Positions 1 through 7,864 of a DNA stretch of 64,000 bases are shown here, in pieces. Each line of letters starts with the position of its first letter. The first letter of the stretch is position 1. The position numbers and the translations under genes were made by a program. The notes under the pieces were generated by a model that was given only the letters and a program-made list of their open reading frames with translations, had not been told where the DNA came from and did not search any database. Source of the DNA: CSP1-1 sp035620615. GTDB lineage: Archaea > Thermoproteota > Nitrososphaeria > Nitrososphaerales > Nitrosopumilaceae. Where the stretch lies: positions 48,220 to 112,219 of the forward strand of contig DASPGM010000001.1 of assembly GCA_035620615.1 (NCBI GenBank). The letters run 5' to 3'.

Positions 1-1
1 A

Positions 2-139
2 AAAGCAAATGTATCTAATCTTATTTTAACTCATTTTTCTGCTAGATACACAAATGTATCTGTTCTAATAGAAGAGGCTAAAACAATTCATAATTCAGTA
101 ATTGCAGCAAAAGATCTTTTAGAAATAGAAATAAACTAA
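2..139 (+). CDS. rnz: Ribonuclease Z (tRNA 3' endonuclease), C-terminal fragment
   Basis: Only the last 45 codons are in the window; the rest lies upstream. The frame carries LILTHFSARY, the conserved C-terminal histidine motif of tRNase Z (metallo-beta-lactamase fold), followed by a helical tail ending in EIEIN and a TAA at 137-139. RNase Z removes the 3' trailer of pre-tRNAs, which is needed before CCA addition; a CCA-adding enzyme is encoded 2.6 kb downstream. The sirtuin gene begins 8 bp after this stop, so the two are probably co-transcribed. Identification rests on one short motif, but that motif is distinctive. Confidence 0.75.
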   Translation, partial: KANVSNLILTHFSARYTNVSVLIEEAKTIHNSVIAAKDLLEIEIN

Positions 140-147
140 ACATTAAG

Positions 148-876
148 TTGTATGAATCAATAGCTAATTCATTAAGAGATGCAAAAAAAATAGTTTTTGT
201 AACTGGAGCAGGAATTTCCCAAGAAAGTGGAATTCCAACTTTTCGTGGGAAAGATGGATTGTGGAGAAAACATGATGCTATGCAGCTTGCTACAATAGAT
301 GCATTTTATAAAAATCCAAAATTGGTATGGGAATGGTATCAAGAAAGAAGAAATAATATTTTTAACGCAAAACCTAACCCAGGTCATTTTGCCATAGCAA
401 ATCTTGAAAAATATAAAAGAATTATTGTTCTTACTCAAAATATAGATGGATTACATCAGAGGGCTGGGAGTTCTGATGTTCTTGAACTTCATGGAAGTAT
501 AATTAGATTAAAGTGCATAAAGTGTGATTTTAAAGATGAGATTCGATCTAGTTTTCATGATCTGCCTCCCAAATGTAGCAAATGCAACAACATTTTACGT
601 CCAGATGTTGTCTGGTTTGGAGAAGCCTTACCTCAGGAGGTATGGTCAAGAGCAATAATCGAGGCAAATACTTGTGATGTGATGGTTATTACTGGAACTT
701 CACTTGTAGTATCTCCAGCAAATACACTGCCAATATATGCTAAACAAAATAATGCCATACTTGTTGAGATTAATCCTGAACAAACAACAATGTCAAGGGA
801 TACAGATCTTTCTATAAGAAAAACATCAGCAAATGCATTAACTAGCCTTTTAGAGTTTTTTTCTAATTTATCTTAG
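148..876 (+). CDS. Sir2-family NAD-dependent protein deacylase (class III-like sirtuin)
   Basis: 242 aa, TTG start. All sirtuin motifs are present in order: GAGIS (20-24) and TFRG for NAD binding, TQNID (96-100), catalytic His115 in LHGS, a four-cysteine zinc site (C123, C126, C143, C146), RPDVVWFGE and GTSLVVSPA. Residues 64-67 read YQER, matching the Y-x-x-R pair that class III sirtuins (Sirt5, CobB) use to bind succinyl or malonyl lysine, so deacylation of acidic acyl groups is a reasonable inference. It is a cytosolic enzyme that consumes NAD. It follows the rnz stop by 8 bp and likely shares its transcript. The family assignment is firm; the acyl preference is inferred. Confidence 0.95.
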   Translation: MYESIANSLRDAKKIVFVTGAGISQESGIPTFRGKDGLWRKHDAMQLATIDAFYKNPKLVWEWYQERRNNIFNAKPNPGHFAIANLEKYKRIIVLTQNIDGLHQRAGSSDVLELHGSIIRLKCIKCDFKDEIRSSFHDLPPKCSKCNNILRPDVVWFGEALPQEVWSRAIIEANTCDVMVITGTSLVVSPANTLPIYAKQNNAILVEINPEQTTMSRDTDLSIRKTSANALTSLLEFFSNLS

Positions 877-1125
877 TTAGGTTTTGCCAAACGGATTGTT
901 GATTTTATCTTTAATTTTTGTATCTGCTTTGTTGTAGATTTCTCCTAGAGTATCTTGTACATCTTCTATGGTTTCACTTATTTTATCATCTTTAAGATCC
1001 ATAAAATTTTGTTCGGTTTTTTCTTGTATAGTCAAACCTTTAGAAAACTGAATTGTTTCCTCAGGATAAATTAATACAATTCCAGCAACAAGTATAACTG
1101 CAATTATTAATATTTTGATGAACAA
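877..1125 (-). CDS. Small single-pass membrane protein of unknown function
   Basis: 82 aa, TTG start preceded by an AAAGGA Shine-Dalgarno-like sequence about 8 nt upstream. Residues 3-20 form one strongly hydrophobic helix (IKILIIAVILVAGIVLIY), followed by a charged, probably helical domain rich in Asp, Glu and Lys that ends in NNPFGKT. The topology suggests an N-terminal anchor with a soluble tail. It is convergent with the sirtuin gene and starts directly after that stop codon. I do not recognise the family; short anchored proteins like this are common in Thaumarchaeota. Confidence 0.6.
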   Translation of the reverse strand: MFIKILIIAVILVAGIVLIYPEETIQFSKGLTIQEKTEQNFMDLKDDKISETIEDVQDTLGEIYNKADTKIKDKINNPFGKT

Positions 1126-1211
1126 GTTCTATTCCTTTCAAGTTTAATTAAAAAATGGATTTTTGATTTTAAGAGTAAAAAAAAGTGATGTAATTAAAGG
1201 AATTTTTCAAA

Positions 1212-1625
1212 TCAAATTAAACTATGTTCACGATTAGAAATTAGCCATTCTACTACTTCCTGAATGTTTTTTGATTTAAGAACCACCTTAATTGGTCCTA
1301 AAGGGGATTCTTCAGATTCGCTACAAAGTGCTATAGAATTAACAAAAGCAGCTTGTTTGTTTAGATAAAACCAACTTGATTCATCAGTCATATTTTGGTT
1401 TAATTGACGGCGATAAACATTTCTGCTATGATGTGAATTAATCGCTTCATAGATCTTTTGTAAAGATTCAATAGTTGAGGAAGTAGCTCGAATGTTTTCG
1501 TTATTTATTTTGACGTTTACATCAGGTAATATGTTGGTTAGAGCCTGTTCTACTTTTTTTGGATCCTCAGATGGATTAATTGAACAATATGCATCAATTG
1601 AACAAGATACATTAGGTTTTTTCAT
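1212..1625 (-). CDS. UPF0201 family protein (DUF54/COG1325)
   Basis: 137 aa. Sequence and length match the archaeal UPF0201 family, once predicted to be an exosome-associated RNA-binding protein; the molecular role is not established. Recognisable features are the N-terminal strand (VSCSIDAYCSINPSEDP), the central FYLNKQAAF segment and the C-terminal LGPIKVVLKSKNI block. Its start overlaps the stop of the upstream UPF0200 gene by 4 bp (1622-1625), so the two are translationally coupled. In some archaea the two families are fused in one polypeptide, so the pairing supports both calls. Confidence 0.8.
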   Translation of the reverse strand: MKKPNVSCSIDAYCSINPSEDPKKVEQALTNILPDVNVKINNENIRATSSTIESLQKIYEAINSHHSRNVYRRQLNQNMTDESSWFYLNKQAAFVNSIALCSESEESPLGPIKVVLKSKNIQEVVEWLISNREHSLI

Positions 1626-2173
1626 TTATTTTTCCAACCAAGTATTATTTTATAGGCATATTCAATTAATTCGTCAATAGATAAATTGTTATTTGAAATA
1701 CTTTCATCAGCTAAAGCAATGGGTGCACTAATACCTACTTTAATTTCTCTACTATCACGTTCATTAAAGTTTTCTCTATTTTGTGGATCATCGGAACGTC
1801 CCCTATCACTTAAAAAATTATACCGAGTATCAGTTGATGCATGAACAGAAAGAAGTTTTACAGTGCCAATTTTTCGTAGAATATTAATTTCTTCATTTGA
1901 TCTTACGCCATCAATAACAATAACATTTGAATTTGAATTTTTTATTTTATCTAGAATTAATTCGGCAATAGCCCCTGGGCCATTTTTTTCTCGTAGCTCA
2001 AGCATTAATTTACCCAAGTTCTCCCCAGTTGGTTCAAGATTTCTTTTTCTAGCTTCCTCTCTAACAGCATCACCCATATTGATAATTTCAAAATCTTTTG
2101 ATTTCAAACCATTTGCAATAGTAGATTTACCAGCACCTGGCATTCCAGTAAGACAAACAATTAGTTTAGACAA
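1622..2173 (-). CDS. UPF0200 family nucleotide kinase-like P-loop protein
   Basis: 183 aa, TTG start. A Walker A motif, GMPGAGKS, lies at residues 10-17, and the rest resembles small nucleoside or dephospho-CoA kinase-like P-loop proteins (VIDGVRSNEE as the likely Walker B strand, and SDRGRSDDP in a lid-like region). UPF0200 proteins are conserved in archaea but their substrate is uncertain; older annotation compares them to dephospho-CoA kinase. It lies upstream of and overlaps the UPF0201 gene, the partner with which it is fused in other archaea. It is divergent from thpR across a 74-bp promoter region. Confidence 0.8.
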   Translation of the reverse strand: MSKLIVCLTGMPGAGKSTIANGLKSKDFEIINMGDAVREEARKRNLEPTGENLGKLMLELREKNGPGAIAELILDKIKNSNSNVIVIDGVRSNEEINILRKIGTVKLLSVHASTDTRYNFLSDRGRSDDPQNRENFNERDSREIKVGISAPIALADESISNNNLSIDELIEYAYKIILGWKNK

Positions 2174-2219
2174 GTTGTATAATACCTACATAACTTGTCT
2201 ATGAAGCTACCGGAAATCA

Positions 2220-2227
2220 TTATAAAC
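2220..2227 (+). promoter_or_regulatory. TATA-like box of the thpR-cca operon
   Basis: The sequence TTATAAAC is centred about 25 nt before the ATG at 2248. That spacing fits an archaeal promoter firing at or next to the start codon, giving a leaderless mRNA. It lies in the divergent region shared with the UPF0200 gene. Confidence 0.5.
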
Positions 2228-2247
2228 ATAAGCTCAAAAAACTTTTG

Positions 2248-2790
2248 ATGCGAACTTTTGTAGCTTTAGAAATTGACAGTAATGAAGTATTGGAGTCGAT
2301 AGGGAGAATTCAATCTGAACTTAAAATTAAAGCAAAACCAATCTCAAGTAAAAATATTCATTTTACATTGTTTTTTCTTGGAGAAATTTCTGATTCTATA
2401 TCTAAAAAAGTTCAAGAAGCATTGGGCTCTATTGAATTCCAACCGTTTGAAGTTTCTATTATAGGAGTAGGAGCATTTCCCAAACCAAGTATTCCTAGAA
2501 TAATATGGGTAGGTACAGATAATGAGGGAGGAAAAAAGATTACAAACCTTGCTTTAGTTGTGGAAGAGAAACTATCCATTTTTGGATTTCAAAAAGATAA
2601 ACCATTCAAACCACATGCTACAATCTTTAGAGTTAAAAACAGGATTGAGAACATCTCAGATGAATTGAAAAAATTAGAGACCTATTCATTTGGAATTCAA
2701 AAAATATCTGAGATTAAATTCAAGAAAAGTGTTCTAACCTCTGATGGACCATTATATTCAGATTTACAGGTGGTTAAAGCAAAGGAATGA
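2248..2790 (+). CDS. thpR: RNA 2',3'-cyclic phosphodiesterase (2H family, LigT-like)
   Basis: 180 aa from the ATG at 2248; a TTG codon directly before it gives a one-residue-longer alternative. The two catalytic H-x-T-x motifs of the 2H phosphoesterase fold are both present: HFTL near residue 38 and HATI near residue 123. Members hydrolyse 2',3'-cyclic phosphates on RNA ends. The gene overlaps cca by 4 bp, an arrangement seen in many archaea and consistent with a shared role in tRNA end processing. Length and N-terminus (MRTFVALEI) are typical of the family. Confidence 0.92.
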   Translation: MRTFVALEIDSNEVLESIGRIQSELKIKAKPISSKNIHFTLFFLGEISDSISKKVQEALGSIEFQPFEVSIIGVGAFPKPSIPRIIWVGTDNEGGKKITNLALVVEEKLSIFGFQKDKPFKPHATIFRVKNRIENISDELKKLETYSFGIQKISEIKFKKSVLTSDGPLYSDLQVVKAKE

Positions 2791-4124
2791 ATCAAGTTAT
2801 TAATCAAGCAAGAAAATTAGTAATTCCCTCTAAAAAATTAGAACAGGATAAAACAAAAATTGCAAAGCTTGCTTTTGAGTTAGTACGAAAAGAAGTAACA
2901 AAATTTTCTCAAATTACTGGTATTGAGTTTGGTGGTTCATATGTAAAAGGTACATGGTTACCAAATAAAGCTGATATAGATATTTTTGTAAAGTTTGAAA
3001 AGTCAACATCAGATAAAAAGTTCGTTGAAATTTCTAAAAAAATTGGATTTGCTGCAATGAAAAAATATAAACCATATGTTAGATATTCTGAACATCCCTA
3101 TGTTGAAGCAACTGTTAGAGATACTAAAGTAAATGTTGTACCATGTTATGATGTAAAAAAAGGAGAATGGCAAAGTGCTGCAGATAGATCTCCATTTCAT
3201 ACAAAATTCATGTTAGAATCATTAACAGGTGCCATGAAAGATGAAGTGAGATTACTCAAAAGCTTTCTAACTAATAACAAAATCTATGGATCTGAAATAG
3301 CAAAACAAGGAATAAGTGGATATGTGACTGAAGTTCTAATATTAAATTATGGAAGTTTTCATGATGTTATTAATGCTATTGCAAAACTTAAAAAAAATCA
3401 AGTAATAGGTAAACCTACTAAATCTTTTGACACTTCAATTATCATCATAGATCCTATTGATAGTAATAGAAATCTTGGTGCAGCAATTTCAAATGAAAAT
3501 GTTGGAAAATTTATTATTGCTTCAAGAGCATTTCAGAGAAAACCTTCAATATCGTTTTTTAAATCAAACTTAAAGACCAAAGTTTTCAAGAATAATTTAG
3601 AAAATACTATTGCAGTAGAATTTAATTATAAACCAAGAAGCCCCGATATTATATGGGGGCAAATAAAAAGAGCGGCAAGTTCATTAGTAGTGCAAATGGA
3701 ACTTGAAGGATTTCGTGTTTTTAGACATGCTGGTGCAATTGATGAGAAAAATCAAGCATGTTTACTATTTCTATTGCAGGCTTTAAAGATTGAAGAGAAT
3801 TTTATTAGAGAAGGACCTGATGTCTTTTTTGAGGCAGAATCAGCTACATACATAACAAAAAATTCTAAAAATAATATGTTGTGGATAGGAACTAATAGAA
3901 AGATTTTATCAATACAAAAACACCGACAAAATGACATAAAACTATTTTTAAAAGATTTATTGAAAAATCATCTAAATAAATCAGGAATACCAAAAGGATT
4001 AAAGGAAGATATTAAGAAAAAATTCAGAATTATCCCTGCAAAAAATGTAACAGGAAAATGCATTAAAGAGGCAGTTTCAGAACTTGTTTCAACAGATGCA
4101 ACAATCCTTTCTTTCAATAAATAA
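2787..4124 (+). CDS. cca: CCA tRNA nucleotidyltransferase (archaeal class I)
   Basis: 445 aa. The class I nucleotidyltransferase signature is clear: GGSYVKGTW at residues 49-57, then D63 and D65 (ADIDIFVKF) as metal ligands, with a third carboxylate expected in the following strand (KVNVVPCYDV). It adds or repairs the 3' CCA of tRNAs without a template. It is essential here because none of the tRNA genes in the window encodes CCA. The start overlaps the thpR stop by 4 bp. The 3' end overlaps the start region of the RIO-like kinase gene, so the run is probably one transcript. Confidence 0.95.
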   Translation: MNQVINQARKLVIPSKKLEQDKTKIAKLAFELVRKEVTKFSQITGIEFGGSYVKGTWLPNKADIDIFVKFEKSTSDKKFVEISKKIGFAAMKKYKPYVRYSEHPYVEATVRDTKVNVVPCYDVKKGEWQSAADRSPFHTKFMLESLTGAMKDEVRLLKSFLTNNKIYGSEIAKQGISGYVTEVLILNYGSFHDVINAIAKLKKNQVIGKPTKSFDTSIIIIDPIDSNRNLGAAISNENVGKFIIASRAFQRKPSISFFKSNLKTKVFKNNLENTIAVEFNYKPRSPDIIWGQIKRAASSLVVQMELEGFRVFRHAGAIDEKNQACLLFLLQALKIEENFIREGPDVFFEAESATYITKNSKNNMLWIGTNRKILSIQKHRQNDIKLFLKDLLKNHLNKSGIPKGLKEDIKKKFRIIPAKNVTGKCIKEAVSELVSTDATILSFNK

Positions 4125-4857
4125 ATTATCTAAAAAGCCATATTCAATAATTATTGGATATCCAAAAGCATCAAAAAGACAAATTGAATCAAGAATTTCC
4201 CAAATGAAAAAGCTTGGAATCAACAGTATTTCATTTCAGGGGGATTTACAGTTGAATTCCATAAATGTTTTGGGAAAAGGATATGTTGGAATAGTAGTAC
4301 TAGCAAAAAAACAAAATGAGAAAGTGGCTGTAAAAATTCGCAGAACCGATTCCCAACGAAAAGAAATGCAAAGTGAAGCAAAATTATTAAAGATTGCAAA
4401 TTCTGTTGGAGTTGGGCCAAGTTTGATTGGTAGTACTAAAGATATTATGATTATGGATTATTTGGTTGGTAAAAAAATTGGAATATGGATAAGAGAATTA
4501 CAGGGAAGGAGAAGTGTTTCTAAATTAAAAACTGTAATAAGAAAAACCCTAGAGGATTGTTATAATCTAGATAGAATTGGATTAGATCATGGTGAACTAA
4601 GTAGTATTACAAAACATGTCATAATAGGAAATTCTAAAACCACAATAATCGATTTTGAAAGTGCAAGCACAAAAAGAAGGGTTTCAAATGTAACCTCAGC
4701 TACACAGGGAATTTTTATAGGTTCAGGAATATCAAAATCTATTAAAAAACTCTACAAAATTCCATCTAAAGATATAATGATTAATGTGCTAAGATCTTAC
4801 AAACACAATCCTTCTAAAGAAAGTTTTGATAACCTCCTAAAAGTTTTAAAATTATAA
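4096..4857 (+). CDS. RIO/piwi-type Ser/Thr protein kinase-like protein (COG2112)
   Basis: About 253 aa from the ATG at 4096; a TTG at 4084 would add four residues. Kinase-like elements are visible (numbered from the TTG): glycine loop LGKGYVG (63-69), VAVK with Lys84, catalytic-loop-like LDHGELS (167-173) and metal-binding IDFE (189-192). This is the archaeal predicted Ser/Thr kinase family COG2112, a compact kinase related to RIO proteins; substrates are unknown. The start lies inside the last codons of cca, which suggests translational coupling. Its neighbours (cca, thpR) hint at a role near tRNA or translation, but that is inference. Confidence 0.8.
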   Translation: MQQSFLSINKLSKKPYSIIIGYPKASKRQIESRISQMKKLGINSISFQGDLQLNSINVLGKGYVGIVVLAKKQNEKVAVKIRRTDSQRKEMQSEAKLLKIANSVGVGPSLIGSTKDIMIMDYLVGKKIGIWIRELQGRRSVSKLKTVIRKTLEDCYNLDRIGLDHGELSSITKHVIIGNSKTTIIDFESASTKRRVSNVTSATQGIFIGSGISKSIKKLYKIPSKDIMINVLRSYKHNPSKESFDNLLKVLKL

Positions 4858-4861
4858 AACT

Positions 4862-5473
4862 ATGAACGAGAAAAAAGCAATTACATATTTAAAAAAAGAT
4901 CCAAAATTAAAAAAAATCATCATAAAAGTGGGTGATTATAATATTAAAATTACAAAAAATCGTTACCAATCATTAGTAGAATCAATAATTTCACAACAAT
5001 TATCAGGTGCTGCAGCAGACGCAATTATAAAAAAATTCAAGAAGTTATATCCTCCCAAATTTCCAAATCCTTCAGATGTTATAAACACATCAAATTCAAA
5101 ACTTCGTAATACTGGATTATCAAAAATGAAAATATTATACATTAAAGATTTATCAAAAAAAATTGAATTAAAAGAATTGAATTTTAAAAAACTAATTTAC
5201 CAAAGTGATGAGAAAATCATTGAAGTTCTAACTAATGTGAAAGGAATAGGTAGATGGACTGCTGAAATGTTTTTAATTTTTTCAATTGGAAGATTAGATG
5301 TTTTACCTGTGGGAGATCTGGGGTTAAAAAAAGCAGTTAAAAATTTGTATTCTTTAGAGACGCTTCCAGATGAAGAGAAAATTATAGAAATAGCTAAATC
5401 ATGGAAGCCATATAGAACAATTGCTACGTGGTATCTTTGGAAGAGTTTACAAAAATTTGATTCAATTGGCTAG
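4862..5473 (+). CDS. DNA-3-methyladenine glycosylase II (HhH-GPD, AlkA-like)
   Basis: 203 aa, about the size of compact AlkA/Mag proteins. It has the N-terminal helix ESIISQQLSG (40-49), a helix-hairpin-helix around residues 122-146 (NVKGIGRWTAEMFLIF) and the catalytic Asp152 in LPVGDLG. The enzyme excises alkylated bases to start base-excision repair. It begins 4 bp after the kinase stop and closes the run that starts at thpR; a convergent tRNA gene follows 15 bp downstream. Confidence 0.93.
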   Translation: MNEKKAITYLKKDPKLKKIIIKVGDYNIKITKNRYQSLVESIISQQLSGAAADAIIKKFKKLYPPKFPNPSDVINTSNSKLRNTGLSKMKILYIKDLSKKIELKELNFKKLIYQSDEKIIEVLTNVKGIGRWTAEMFLIFSIGRLDVLPVGDLGLKKAVKNLYSLETLPDEEKIIEIAKSWKPYRTIATWYLWKSLQKFDSIG

Positions 5474-5488
5474 TAATTAAAAAGAAAT

Positions 5489-5562
5489 GGGACCGGCAGG
5501 ATTTGAACCTGCGACCTCCAGCACCCCAGGCTGGCATCATAGCCAAACTAGACGACGGCCCC
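5489..5562 (-). tRNA. tRNA-Pro (anticodon GGG)
   Basis: The minus strand folds as a 74-nt cloverleaf. The 7-bp acceptor is GGGGCCG with CGGTCCC (one G-T pair). The anticodon stem CCAGC/GCTGG encloses the loop CTGGGGT, giving anticodon GGG. The T arm is GCAGG-TTCAAAT-CCTGC. No CCA is encoded and no intron is present. A T-rich stretch just beyond the 3' end on the minus strand (around 5473-5487) may terminate transcription. Confidence 0.95.
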
Positions 5563-5619
5563 CTCATGTCTGAAACAAATAGTGAAATTATTAAATCGTA
5601 GGATTAACAATAAAAATAG

Positions 5620-5826
5620 TTGAAAATTTGTTCAATATGTCATAAAATTTCTGGAAACAATGATGATCACCTAGATTGTAAAGAAATGAGGAGAATCGAA
5701 TTAGAAGCTGAAGATTTTAAAGAAAAACTTCCAGAGAAATTAGATATGGCAAAAAATAGTGGTAGTTTGAATTTAGATATTAAAGCTGTACTAAATCACA
5801 TAACAAAAGAAAAAGAAACAAAATAG
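5620..5826 (+). CDS. Small putative zinc-binding protein, unknown function
   Basis: 68 aa, TTG start. The N-terminus has C-x2-C (CSIC) followed by H and C residues (NNDDHLDC), which could bind one zinc ion. The remainder is a charged helix rich in Glu and Lys. It lies downstream of the oppositely oriented tRNA-Pro and is convergent with the SDR gene. I do not recognise a named family. The pattern resembles other short zinc-finger proteins in this window. Confidence 0.55.
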   Translation: MKICSICHKISGNNDDHLDCKEMRRIELEAEDFKEKLPEKLDMAKNSGSLNLDIKAVLNHITKEKETK

Positions 5827-5841
5827 AGTATATTTTTCTGA

Positions 5842-6582
5842 TTATCTTTCTTGAGTAGTTGGCCTAATTAATACCTCATTAATATTTACATGATTTGGTG
5901 CTTCAACTGCGAATAAAATTGCATTTGCAATATCTTCTGCTTTGAGCGAATTCATTTTTTTAGAATTTTCAACAAAACTTTGTAATGATTCATCAGTAAT
6001 TGTATTAGTAAGTTCAGTTGCTACAACTCCAGGTTCAATACAAGTAACTCTAATGTTTGATCTAGTGCTAAATTCTTGTCTTAATCCTTCACTAAATGCA
6101 GTCACTGCATGTTTTGTAGCACAATAAACACTTCCAGATGGAAAAACAATTCGACCAGCTACAGATGAAATATTTATAATGTGTCCTGATTTTTTTGCGT
6201 GCATGTGGGGAATTACTGCAGCAGTACAATACATTACACCCTTAATATTTACATCAATCATCTGATCCCATTCATCAATCTTCAAATTTTTTACAAAACT
6301 AAGTGGCATTAATCCTGCGTTATTAATCAAAATATCCACTCCCCCCCATTTTTTAATTGTTGCATCAACTAATGATTTACAATCAGATTTGTTAGTTACA
6401 TCTAATTTTTGAGAAAATACCTCCCCCCCGTTTTTTTTAATAGTATTTTCAAGTTCTAATAACTTATCAGTTCGTCTTGCTCCAATAGCCACTTTCGCAC
6501 CAGCTTTTGAAAGGGTTAAGGCAGTTACATAACCGATTCCACTACTTGCTCCAGTTACAATTACTACTTTGTCTTTAATCAT
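5842..6582 (-). CDS. Short-chain dehydrogenase/reductase (SDR family)
   Basis: 246 aa, the classical SDR length. Motifs: TGASSGIG (10-17) for the cofactor, an acidic DVT after strand 4 (61-63), NNAG (87-90), active-site Ser near 139-140 (NISS), and Tyr153 with Lys157 in YCATK. ARR after the second strand (35-37) favours NADP(H). The substrate cannot be read from sequence. It is divergent from the AN1 zinc-finger gene across a 118-bp promoter region. The coding strand has two long cytosine/guanine runs (near 6340 and 6422), unusual in this AT-rich sequence but in frame. Confidence 0.93.
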   Translation of the reverse strand: MIKDKVVIVTGASSGIGYVTALTLSKAGAKVAIGARRTDKLLELENTIKKNGGEVFSQKLDVTNKSDCKSLVDATIKKWGGVDILINNAGLMPLSFVKNLKIDEWDQMIDVNIKGVMYCTAAVIPHMHAKKSGHIINISSVAGRIVFPSGSVYCATKHAVTAFSEGLRQEFSTRSNIRVTCIEPGVVATELTNTITDESLQSFVENSKKMNSLKAEDIANAILFAVEAPNHVNINEVLIRPTTQER

Positions 6583-6652
6583 ATCAAAAATCTACTCAGG
6601 ACAACTCAGATTAAACATTGTAAAAATGTTTTCAAATAAACCCGATTTGCTT

Positions 6653-6662
6653 TTTATAAATA
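6653..6662 (+). promoter_or_regulatory. TATA-like box before the AN1 zinc-finger gene
   Basis: TTTATAAATA lies about 44 nt before the ATG at 6701. It would place transcription start near 6682 and leave a short leader of about 20 nt. Confidence 0.4.
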
Positions 6663-6700
6663 ACTCGAAGATGATTTATTAGAACACAATCTATAGAAGA

Positions 6701-6928
6701 ATGATGAAACCTGCTAATTGTGCTTATTGTGGTGATTTTCAAGATATGCCTTTTCAATGTAACTATTGTAAAGATCCATTTTGTGCTGAACATAGATTAC
6801 CTGAAGACCATAGATGTGTTAAATTAACTCAAATTCGAGCAAAAAAATTTGGCCAAAGTGGTGTAATAAGAGACGGGGGTAGAAATAAAGGAAGTTTTTT
6901 AAAAAAAATTTTTAGAAAAAAAAAGTAG
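6701..6928 (+). CDS. AN1-type zinc finger protein
   Basis: 75 aa. The AN1 ligand pattern is complete: C7, C10, C20, C23, C28, H31, H37 and C39, with the typical PFQCNYCKDPFCAEHRLPEDHRC arrangement split over those positions. The tail is very basic (ending in KKIFRKKK) and could bind nucleic acid or a membrane. AN1 fingers in eukaryotes link to ubiquitin and stress pathways; stand-alone archaeal versions have no assigned role. Two consecutive ATG codons open the frame, so the start could be 6701 or 6704. Confidence 0.88.
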   Translation: MMKPANCAYCGDFQDMPFQCNYCKDPFCAEHRLPEDHRCVKLTQIRAKKFGQSGVIRDGGRNKGSFLKKIFRKKK

Positions 6929-6932
6929 CTTT

Positions 6933-7208
6933 CTAATATATTGATTTTCCAGGAAAAATTTTAGCTCTACGGGCTTGGTAAAACAAGGCGATTGCTAATG
7001 CTGCTAAAACAAGTGATGTTAGCCAATGAGCAGTGATCAATGTAATATAAGCAATAGAAAATCCAACTGATACAAATCCTTGAAAGGTTAATTTAATCCA
7101 GGATATGATTTTAAATGCTCTACTAATCATTTCGATGGCAAAAAGACCTGCTACCGGATAAATAGTTAATAATAGAAAATCGATTACATCAACATCAAGA
7201 TGCGACAT
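6933..7208 (-). CDS. Small integral membrane protein, unknown function
   Basis: 91 aa with about three hydrophobic segments (roughly residues 9-27, 38-58 and 62-80) and a short basic C-terminus. No enzymatic motif is visible. It lies 38 bp downstream of the GINS gene on the same strand and is probably co-transcribed with it, but nothing links it to replication. Its 3' end is 4 bp from that of the convergent AN1 gene. Confidence 0.6.
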   Translation of the reverse strand: MSHLDVDVIDFLLLTIYPVAGLFAIEMISRAFKIISWIKLTFQGFVSVGFSIAYITLITAHWLTSLVLAALAIALFYQARRAKIFPGKSIY

Positions 7209-7246
7209 TTTTTATCAATTATCTCTAAAATTTATCTAATTTTTAC

Positions 7247-7804
7247 TTAGTCTTCCCATCGAATTTTTGTTGCAATATTTTTTGATATTAATGCCTGAGC
7301 ATTTTCATATGGAATAGTAGCAACATCTTCTGCTTTAAATGGACCATATTTAGATAAGTCTGCGCCCATCATCTGATCTGTTTCCTTTAAAAATCGAACA
7401 ACTGTTGATTTAGTTTTATGTTTGGTTGCAACAGAATCAAGTAGTTTCGATTTTCCATTTAATATGCTAGAAAGAATAATATCAATTCTTTCATTTTTAT
7501 CTTCGTAAGAATCTAAGATGAATTTTTCTTCATCTAATAAATTTGAATAATCAATTTTATTTGTTTTTGAGGCCTTTTCTAGTCTAATTTTTAAAAGTAA
7601 TGATGTGAGCTCAGTTATCATGTTAACGAGAGCATCTTTGACTTTTGATTCTACACCATCGTATCCTTCACTTTTTAGCTTACCAATTAAATCTGAAATT
7701 GAAATGTACATCTCTGTTGAAACTTCTTGGATTGAATCATTTTCAGTTTCACGTAACAAAATCGAATACAATGAATTGGCGTCAATTTTTTTTGTTTCAG
7801 ACAT
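7247..7804 (-). CDS. DNA replication factor GINS, Gins15/51-type subunit
   Basis: 185 aa from the ATG at 7804; an upstream in-frame codon at 7900 would run into the glnA gene, so I reject the longer form. The N-terminal two-thirds is helical. The C-terminus contains the GINS B-domain signature (YGPFKAEDVATIPYENAQAL), typical of archaeal Gins15/Gins51. GINS binds MCM and GAN/Cdc45 in the replicative helicase. Both PolD subunits, Orc1 and PCNA are also encoded in the window. It is divergent from glnA, with 60 bp between start codons. Confidence 0.82.
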   Translation of the reverse strand: MSETKKIDANSLYSILLRETENDSIQEVSTEMYISISDLIGKLKSEGYDGVESKVKDALVNMITELTSLLLKIRLEKASKTNKIDYSNLLDEEKFILDSYEDKNERIDIILSSILNGKSKLLDSVATKHKTKSTVVRFLKETDQMMGADLSKYGPFKAEDVATIPYENAQALISKNIATKIRWED

Positions 7805-7864
7805 TATTTCACATCCAATAATCCTTAAATGGCGGATCTTTTTGGTTAGCTTCAAGAGATAAAA

